From: JAYZVT01 sp050248375
GTDB taxonomy: Bacteria > Pseudomonadota > Alphaproteobacteria > Rhizobiales > Methyloligellaceae
Direction: 5' to 3'
Length of the DNA stretch: 9,964 nucleotides
Assembly (NCBI GenBank): GCA_050248375.1
Contig: JBFWSL010000141.1
Coordinates: forward strand, 1-9,964
Under the pieces are notes generated by a model that saw only the letters and a program-made list of their open reading frames with translations, was not told where the DNA came from and did no database searches. This document shows, one piece after another, positions 6,640 to 9,964 of this stretch. A program made the translations under genes and the position numbers. Each line of letters starts with the position of its first letter. Positions within the stretch are counted from its first letter, which is position 1.

Positions 6640-7170
6640 CTAGCGCAGCACCGTCAGAAGCCAGTTGCTGAAATCATAGAAGGGATGCGTGTTGCCGGTG
6701 GGCAGGCCCGTATAGAGCAGCACCGTGAAGACGAAGACGACGACAGCCCATACCAGCAACGAGATGCCGAGAATCCACTTCCAGCGCCGCTCGCCCATCA
6801 GGTAGATCACGCTGGCCGCGAAGAGAGGGGCGGAGGAGTAGAACCCCACCCAGTCCATGGTGTAGGCGAAGACGACAGGCAGCAGCAGCACGCCGACCAT
6901 GCGGATATAGTACTCGCGGTCCCGCGGCGTCTCGTCCTCTTCCGCGGTCGAACTGCCGATGGTCTCCTGCGTGGCGTCGTCGCCGAGGAAATACTGCAGC
7001 GCCAACTGCGCCATCACGCTGATCGCGATGATAATCCTCGGCCACCCGCTGGCGCCGTATTTGTAGAACTCGATCGGACGGTCGAAATTGAAGGTGAAGA
7101 AGTAGGCCATCGCTGCGAACAGCAGCCAGAGTCCGGCCTCGATGAGATGTTTGCGTTCCAACCTGCCCAC
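6640..7170 (-). CDS. tctB: Tripartite tricarboxylate transporter, small membrane subunit TctB
   Basis: This 176-residue protein is the poorly conserved small membrane subunit of the TTT system. It has a hydrophobic helix at 11-27, another at 44-62, an acidic hydrophilic loop at 64-86 (GDDATQETIGSSTAEEDETPRDRE region), and hydrophobic helices at 90-107, 111-126 and 131-153. The pattern fits TctB: an early helix followed by a GWPR segment (42-45), and the LLYTGLPTGN motif (151-160) near the C-terminus, comparable to the family's LP-G ending. The start is GTG 7170, supported by GGGGAG six bases upstream. Recognition rests on layout and position between tctC and tctA as much as on sequence, as is normal for this family. 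The long acidic loop is typical in position but its role is unknown. Confidence 0.93.
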   Translation of the reverse strand: MGRLERKHLIEAGLWLLFAAMAYFFTFNFDRPIEFYKYGASGWPRIIIAISVMAQLALQYFLGDDATQETIGSSTAEEDETPRDREYYIRMVGVLLLPVVFAYTMDWVGFYSSAPLFAASVIYLMGERRWKWILGISLLVWAVVVFVFTVLLYTGLPTGNTHPFYDFSNWLLTVLR

Positions 7171-7215
7171 GACGAGCTCCCCGCGACGGACATCCAGAAG
7201 ATTTATGGAGTGTTG

Positions 7216-7243
7216 GCGGCTCCCGGCCGGCGCCGGGAGCCGC
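7216..7243 (-). repeat. Perfect 12-bp stem-loop between tctC and tctB
   Basis: GCGGCTCCCGGC (7216-7227) and GCCGGGAGCCGC (7232-7243) pair perfectly around a 4-base loop, in the 90-base gap between the tctC stop and the tctB start. In the transcript direction no U-run follows, so it is a poor intrinsic terminator. In many transport operons such a hairpin after the binding-protein gene protects its mRNA 3' end or partly stops transcription, giving more binding protein than membrane subunits; that is the likely role here. Confidence 0.7.
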
Positions 7244-7260
7244 GGACTGCCGGCCGGCCT

Positions 7261-8286
7261 TTATTTCGAGATGCCGAGTTCCTTGTAGGCGGCCTTGTAG
7301 ATGTCCACCGTCTCATTGATCAGCTTCTTCGTGCCCTCGGTGTCACGATAGCTGTCGATCAGGTGCATGTATTTCGACTTGTTGAACTTCTGGTATTCCG
7401 GATCGCAATAGGCCTTCTGGAACGCCCATTGCAGCCACTTCACGCGGTCGGCCGGCGCATCCTTGTGGACGTAGAAGCCGCGGTAGCGCAGCAGCGGCGT
7501 GAAGGACATGCCTTCGTCCTTCAGGCTCGGCACGTCGGCGAAGGCTTCCGGCCGCGAATCGTAGATGGTCAGGATCGGCTTGAACGTCTTGGCGTCGAGG
7601 AACTGCTTCACGTCGCCGGGCTGCTCCAGCATGGCGTCCACCTGGCCGCCCGCCAGGGCGCCGTAGCGCGCCGCGGGCTTGTCGAAGCTGATCTGCTGCA
7701 CCTTCACATTGTAGTGGTCGGTGATGAACTTCAGGTTCAGACGCTCCATCGAGCCTTCGTTGGAGACGTTGGCGATGGTCGCCTTGCCGTCCTGCTTCTT
7801 CACATAGTCGACGAAGGACTTCCAGTCGGTGAAGCGGGTCTCGTCGGAGCGGATGTAGATCTGCGAGAAGGTGATCTGCGAGGTCACCAGCGGGATGAGA
7901 TCCGCCGCCGGGTTCGGCTTGCTGGAATCCAGCGCATAGGCGCTCGACGCATCGTCGATGTGCTGGAGCACGTTGTAGCCGTCGGTGGGAAGCGCCATGT
8001 AGGTGGTGGTGCCCACCGCGCCCGAACCGCCGGGCTTGTGATCGCGGTTGAAGGCGACGCCGGTCAGCCGGGTAACCGCCTCGGCCATGGCCTGGCCCAC
8101 CTGGGCCGAACCGCCCGCCGGCCCGTAGGGAACGACCATGGTCATGGCGCGCTCCGGAAATCCTCCGGGCTTCTCCATGGTGGCCGGCAGCTTGTCGGTC
8201 ACGCATTCGGCGAAGGCCGGAGCGCTGAAACCGAGAAATACGGCGAGCGCGGTGGCTCCCATAAGGGTATGGTGTCTGGAATACAC
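7261..8286 (-). CDS. tctC: TTT periplasmic substrate-binding protein TctC (Bug family)
   Basis: The 341-residue protein is the binding receptor of the TTT system. A Sec signal peptide covers residues 1-26, with a hydrophobic core ATALAVFLGF (11-20) and a cleavage site APAFA before Glu27. After it come Bug-family features: TMVVPYGPAGGS (49-60), where the first ligand loop lies; HKPGGSGAVGTTTYMALPTDGYNVL (83-107), equivalent to the family's N-PGAGG-IG and A-DGYTL pattern; and LAGGQVDAM (211-219). The binding pocket chemistry is for carboxylates in this family, but the exact ligand is not predictable. The frame is open to 8373, yet GTG 8286 has GGGAGGAA seven bases upstream and places the signal peptide correctly, so I chose it. 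It is the first gene of the operon; its promoter must lie in the 308-base divergent gap. Confidence 0.94.
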   Translation of the reverse strand: MYSRHHTLMGATALAVFLGFSAPAFAECVTDKLPATMEKPGGFPERAMTMVVPYGPAGGSAQVGQAMAEAVTRLTGVAFNRDHKPGGSGAVGTTTYMALPTDGYNVLQHIDDASSAYALDSSKPNPAADLIPLVTSQITFSQIYIRSDETRFTDWKSFVDYVKKQDGKATIANVSNEGSMERLNLKFITDHYNVKVQQISFDKPAARYGALAGGQVDAMLEQPGDVKQFLDAKTFKPILTIYDSRPEAFADVPSLKDEGMSFTPLLRYRGFYVHKDAPADRVKWLQWAFQKAYCDPEYQKFNKSKYMHLIDSYRDTEGTKKLINETVDIYKAAYKELGISK

Positions 8287-8293
8287 GACTAGA

Positions 8294-8301
8294 TTCCTCC
8301 C
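8294..8301 (-). promoter_or_regulatory. Ribosome binding site deciding the tctC start
   Basis: The minus strand reads GGGAGGAA here, seven bases before GTG 8286. It sits inside the upstream extension of the open frame and shows that translation starts at the GTG, directly before the signal peptide, and not at the ATG 8373. Confidence 0.8.
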
Positions 8302-8433
8302 TGATTTGCGTTGTCCGGGCGCTTTATCTCTCAATCGCACGGAGCAACCTGTGCGAAGTTTGCGGTTTTGCACCCCATCCCAGTGAAGCGAAAGCTAACG
8401 CGGTTCAGGGCCGAAATCCACACGAGAATCGGC

Positions 8434-8452
8434 CTCGAAAGTATTTTTCGAG
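8434..8452. promoter_or_regulatory. Candidate operator: symmetric 7-bp inverted repeat
   Basis: CTCGAAA (8434-8440) and TTTCGAG (8446-8452) are perfect complements around the 5-base spacer GTATT. The size and symmetry fit a dimeric repressor or activator site, and the position is about 145 bases from both start codons, suitable for control of both directions. A partial further copy, CGAAATA, follows at 8454-8460. No regulator gene is in the window, so the binding protein is unknown. Confidence 0.45.
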
Positions 8453-8584
8453 ACGAAATATCTCATAAATGACCCATGCAATGACGGCGGGCGGAGCCGT
8501 GCTGGACCACGTCAACCCGCCGGATTTCTTGGGGTTTTCGCATAGCCGTTGGCTGTATTTTAATCAGGATTCCCCAGGTGGAGA

Positions 8585-8589
8585 GGAGG
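8585..8589 (+). promoter_or_regulatory. Ribosome binding site deciding the aldolase start
   Basis: GGAGG, extended as GAGGAGG from 8583, lies five bases before TTG 8595. It supports the rare TTG start over the upstream ATG 8469, whose extra 42 residues have no family match, and over ATG 8622, which has no Shine-Dalgarno and would trim the family N-terminus. Confidence 0.75.
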
Positions 8590-8594
8590 CAAGC

Positions 8595-9734
8595 TTGAAC
8601 CCGTCCCACGCGTCCGTCGGCATGCCGCTGGCCGATGTCGATACTCCCGCGCTCTTGATCGATCTCGACGCCTTCGAGCGTAACTTGAAGCGCATGAGCA
8701 AGGCGCTTTCAGGGCAGGACGTGCGCCTGCGCGCCCATTCCAAGACCCACAAGAGTCCCGTCATCGCCCTGAAGCAGATGGAGCTGGGCGCCGTCGGCGT
8801 CTGCTGCCAGAAGGTGTCCGAGGCCGAAGTGATGTTGCGCGGCGGCGTGCGCAACGTGCTGATCTCCAACGAGGTGATCGGCCGCGCCAAGCTCGACCGT
8901 CTCGCCGCGCTGGTGCCGCGGGCCGAATGGATCGGGCTGTGCGCCGACAGCGCGCAGGGCGTGGAGCAGGCGCAGGCCGCCGCCGCGGCCGCCGGCGTCG
9001 TCTTCAACGTGCTGGTCGAGATCGACGTGGGCGCGGGCCGCTGCGGCATCGCGCCGGGCCGCCCGGCGCTGGAGCTGGCGCAGGCCATCGGCCGCTCGCC
9101 CAATCTCGCCTTCGCCGGCCTCCAGGCCTATCACGGCTCGGCCCAGCACAAGCGCCAGGTCTCCGAGCGCAAGGCCGCCATAGATCACGCGGTCGCCGTG
9201 ACCCGCGAGACGCTGGACCTTCTGGCGGAGGCCGGCATCGACTGCCCCATCGTCGGCGGCGCCGGCACCGGCACCTTCGAGTTCGAGGCGGCCAGCGGCG
9301 TCTACACGGAGATCCAGGCCGGTTCCTACATCTTCATGGACGCCGACTACGGCCGTAATCTGAAGGCCGACGGCACCCCCTTCGACAGCTTCGAGAACGC
9401 CCTGTTCGTCTATGCCACGGTCATGAGCCGGCCCGGCGACAGGGTCGCCGTGGTGGACGCGGGCCACAAGGCCGCGAGCGTGGATTCGGGCATGCCGCTG
9501 CCCTTCCAGCGCAGCGGCCTTGCCTACGGCACCCCGTCCGACGAGCATGGCGTGCTGCGCGTCGAGGGTACCAACCGCCCGCCCGCCCTGGGCGAGAAGA
9601 TCCTGCTGGTGCCCGGCCATTGCGACCCGACCGTCAACCTGCACGACTGGTATGTCTGCATGCGCGGTATGGGCACCGCGGACGCCCATGTGGAGGACCT
9701 CTGGCCGGTCGCCGCCCGCGGCATGCTGTTCTGA
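8595..9734 (+). CDS. PLP-dependent D-threonine aldolase / 3-hydroxyaspartate aldolase-like protein (DSD1 family)
   Basis: From TTG 8595 the protein has 379 residues, normal for this fold-type III PLP family (alanine racemase-like barrel plus C-terminal beta domain). Signatures are DVDTPALLIDLDAFERN (14-30), RAHSKTHKSP (46-55), whose Lys50 is the likely PLP Schiff-base lysine, AYHGSAQH (178-185), GGAGTGTFEFEAA (221-233), and TEIQAGSYIFMDADY (238-252). The C-terminal GHCDPTVNLHDWY (341-353) gives a metal pair His342 and Asp344 (H-x-D). From memory, D-threonine aldolases have H-x-D and eukaryotic-type D-serine dehydratases H-x-C, so an aldolase is more likely. Such enzymes split D-beta-hydroxy-amino acids into glycine and an aldehyde, or 3-hydroxyaspartate into glycine and glyoxylate. 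It is transcribed away from the tct-aconitase X operon across a shared control region. The real substrate is not decided by sequence. Confidence 0.9.
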   Translation: MNPSHASVGMPLADVDTPALLIDLDAFERNLKRMSKALSGQDVRLRAHSKTHKSPVIALKQMELGAVGVCCQKVSEAEVMLRGGVRNVLISNEVIGRAKLDRLAALVPRAEWIGLCADSAQGVEQAQAAAAAAGVVFNVLVEIDVGAGRCGIAPGRPALELAQAIGRSPNLAFAGLQAYHGSAQHKRQVSERKAAIDHAVAVTRETLDLLAEAGIDCPIVGGAGTGTFEFEAASGVYTEIQAGSYIFMDADYGRNLKADGTPFDSFENALFVYATVMSRPGDRVAVVDAGHKAASVDSGMPLPFQRSGLAYGTPSDEHGVLRVEGTNRPPALGEKILLVPGHCDPTVNLHDWYVCMRGMGTADAHVEDLWPVAARGMLF

Positions 9735-9745
9735 CCGGCTTGCCC

Positions 9746-9783
9746 GTCATCACCCGGCTTGACCGGGTGATCCAGTAACCACC
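9746..9783 (+). repeat. REP-like hairpin element, left copy
   Basis: This 38-base unit starts 12 bases after the aldolase stop. ATCACCCGG (9749-9757) and CCGGGTGAT (9763-9771) form a perfect 9-bp stem around loop CTTGA, followed by the tail CCAGTAACCACC (9772-9783). I recall GTCATC-stem-CTTGA-stem-CCAGT elements as scattered intergenic repeats in alphaproteobacteria. No T-run follows, so a terminator role for the aldolase gene is possible but not of the classical kind. Confidence 0.75.
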
Positions 9784-9806
9784 AGCGGCGCTTCTTCCGC
9801 ACCGGA

Positions 9807-9844
9807 GGTGGCTACTGGGTTCTCCGATCAAGTCGGAGGACGAC
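9807..9844 (-). repeat. REP-like hairpin element, right copy in inverted orientation
   Basis: Read on the minus strand this is a second 38-base copy of the unit at 9746-9783, identical at 28 of 38 positions. GTTCTCCGA (9819-9827) and TCGGAGGAC (9833-9841) form a 9-bp stem with one wobble pair around a 5-base loop TCAAG (CTTGA on the minus strand). Four of the changed stem positions are matched by the complementary change on the other arm. The 12-base tails of the two copies (9772-9783 and 9807-9818) pair at 11 of 12 positions, making one large palindrome around a 23-base centre (9784-9806). Confidence 0.75.
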
Positions 9845-9904
9845 AGCCAGCACCATGGCCTCTCGACCTTTGGGCGTCAGACGGGCATTCTTGTGGACGT
9901 TCAT
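9812..9904 (-). pseudogene. IS481-type transposase, 5' remnant of 18 codons fused to repeat sequence
   Basis: On the minus strand the frame from ATG 9904 reads MNVHKNARLTPKGREAMV, which I recognise as the usual N-terminus of IS481-family transposases. These carry a helix-turn-helix region and then a DDE integrase core. Recognisable sequence stops at about base 9851, only a few bases before the REP-like pair begins. The frame then runs twelve codons through the repeat and ends at TAG 9814-9812, giving 30 residues. All catalytic parts are missing, so it is not functional. A GGGGGA lies three bases before the ATG. The broken point either marks where the repeat pair entered the element or where a deletion joined them. 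Confidence 0.75.
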
Positions 9905-9964
9905 TCGGTCCCCCGGTGTGAAGTTGGTGTGTCGCAACTTCAGCTTCCCCGGTCCGGACCGAGT
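9905..9964 (-). mobile_element. Upstream end of the IS481-type element with leader stem-loop, running off the right edge
   Basis: These 60 bases are the non-coding lead-in of the transposase remnant. GAAGTTG (9920-9926) and CAACTTC (9935-9941) form a 7-bp stem with an 8-base loop shortly before the start codon. A perfect 12-base palindrome, CGGTCCGGACCG, lies at 9950-9961. The terminal inverted repeat of the element and any target duplication would lie at or beyond the window edge and cannot be seen. Confidence 0.5.

Larger units (their letters stand above)
8287..8594. promoter_or_regulatory. Divergent control region between tctC and the aldolase gene
   Basis: These 308 bases hold no convincing gene; the aldolase frame is open back to 8469 but that part is not supported. 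The stretch is visibly richer in A and T than its surroundings, especially 8437-8470 and 8524-8565, as expected for promoters. On the plus strand TGTATTTTAAT (8554-8564) resembles an extended -10 box about 30 bases before the aldolase start, without a good -35 at the right distance. No clear -35/-10 pair stands out for tctC. The dyad at 8434-8452 lies close to the middle. Shared control of both transcripts is inferred from the layout. Confidence 0.6.

Noticed and set aside
7216..7243. The tctC-tctB stem-loop as an intrinsic terminator ending the operon
   Set aside because: No U-run follows in the transcript direction, and tctB and tctA have to be expressed with tctC for a working transporter.
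5449..8292. A 947-residue open frame on the plus strand across tctA, tctB and tctC
   Set aside because: It is antisense to three well-recognised genes. Its composition (Arg, His, Gln, Ala, Asp, Val rich, no domain pattern) is what the reverse frame of GC-rich coding DNA gives.
8469..8594. An N-terminal extension of 42 residues on the aldolase from ATG 8469
   Set aside because: It has no family match, covers the likely promoter, and a strong GGAGG precedes TTG 8595.
9746..9844. The inverted hairpin pair as a CRISPR or tandem repeat array
   Set aside because: There are only two units, in opposite orientation, with no regular spacers; the structure is that of a REP-type inverted pair.

Overview
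The window looks like chromosomal DNA of a GC-rich alphaproteobacterium. The evidence is strong G/C third-position bias with long antisense open frames, GGAGG-type ribosome binding sites, a tripartite tricarboxylate transporter (TTT) operon, a DUF374 acyltransferase, and a hairpin repeat built on a GCTTGA loop that I recall as common in alphaproteobacterial intergenic DNA. The species cannot be named from the sequence.

Left part (1-2617): a 5' fragment of a glutamine-dependent asparagine synthetase (asnB) runs off the left edge on the minus strand. It has no stop codon in the window. Divergent from it are a DUF374 lysophospholipid-acyltransferase-like gene and then an unrecognised multi-span membrane protein, both on the plus strand. 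The membrane protein gene converges on, and overlaps by 14 bases, the last gene of the next block.

Central part (2604-8286): six minus-strand genes form what looks like one catabolic operon. In transcription order they are tctC (periplasmic binding protein), tctB and tctA (TTT membrane subunits), a TauE/SafE-type permease, and the large and small subunits of an aconitase-X (DUF521/DUF126) hydro-lyase. The last three genes are translationally coupled: a 4-base overlap if the GTG start of the large subunit is used, and a 1-base gap between the two subunits. A perfect 12-bp stem-loop sits between tctC and tctB. The logic reads as capture of a carboxylated compound, import, and dehydration of a hydroxy-acid or hydroxy-amino acid. 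The aconitase-X pair has lost residues normally conserved at its active site, including the swivel-domain serine, so its substrate or chemistry may be unusual.

Right part (8287-9964): a 308-base divergent control region with a symmetric 7-bp inverted repeat separates tctC from a PLP enzyme of the D-threonine aldolase / 3-hydroxyaspartate aldolase / D-serine dehydratase-like family. Its metal site is of the H-x-D type, which favours an aldolase. The divergent arrangement suggests co-regulation with the operon; no regulator gene is in the window. After the aldolase comes an inverted pair of REP-like hairpins whose two copies differ mainly by compensatory base pairs. This pair directly abuts, and cuts off, the first 18 codons of an IS481-type transposase whose upstream end reaches the right edge.
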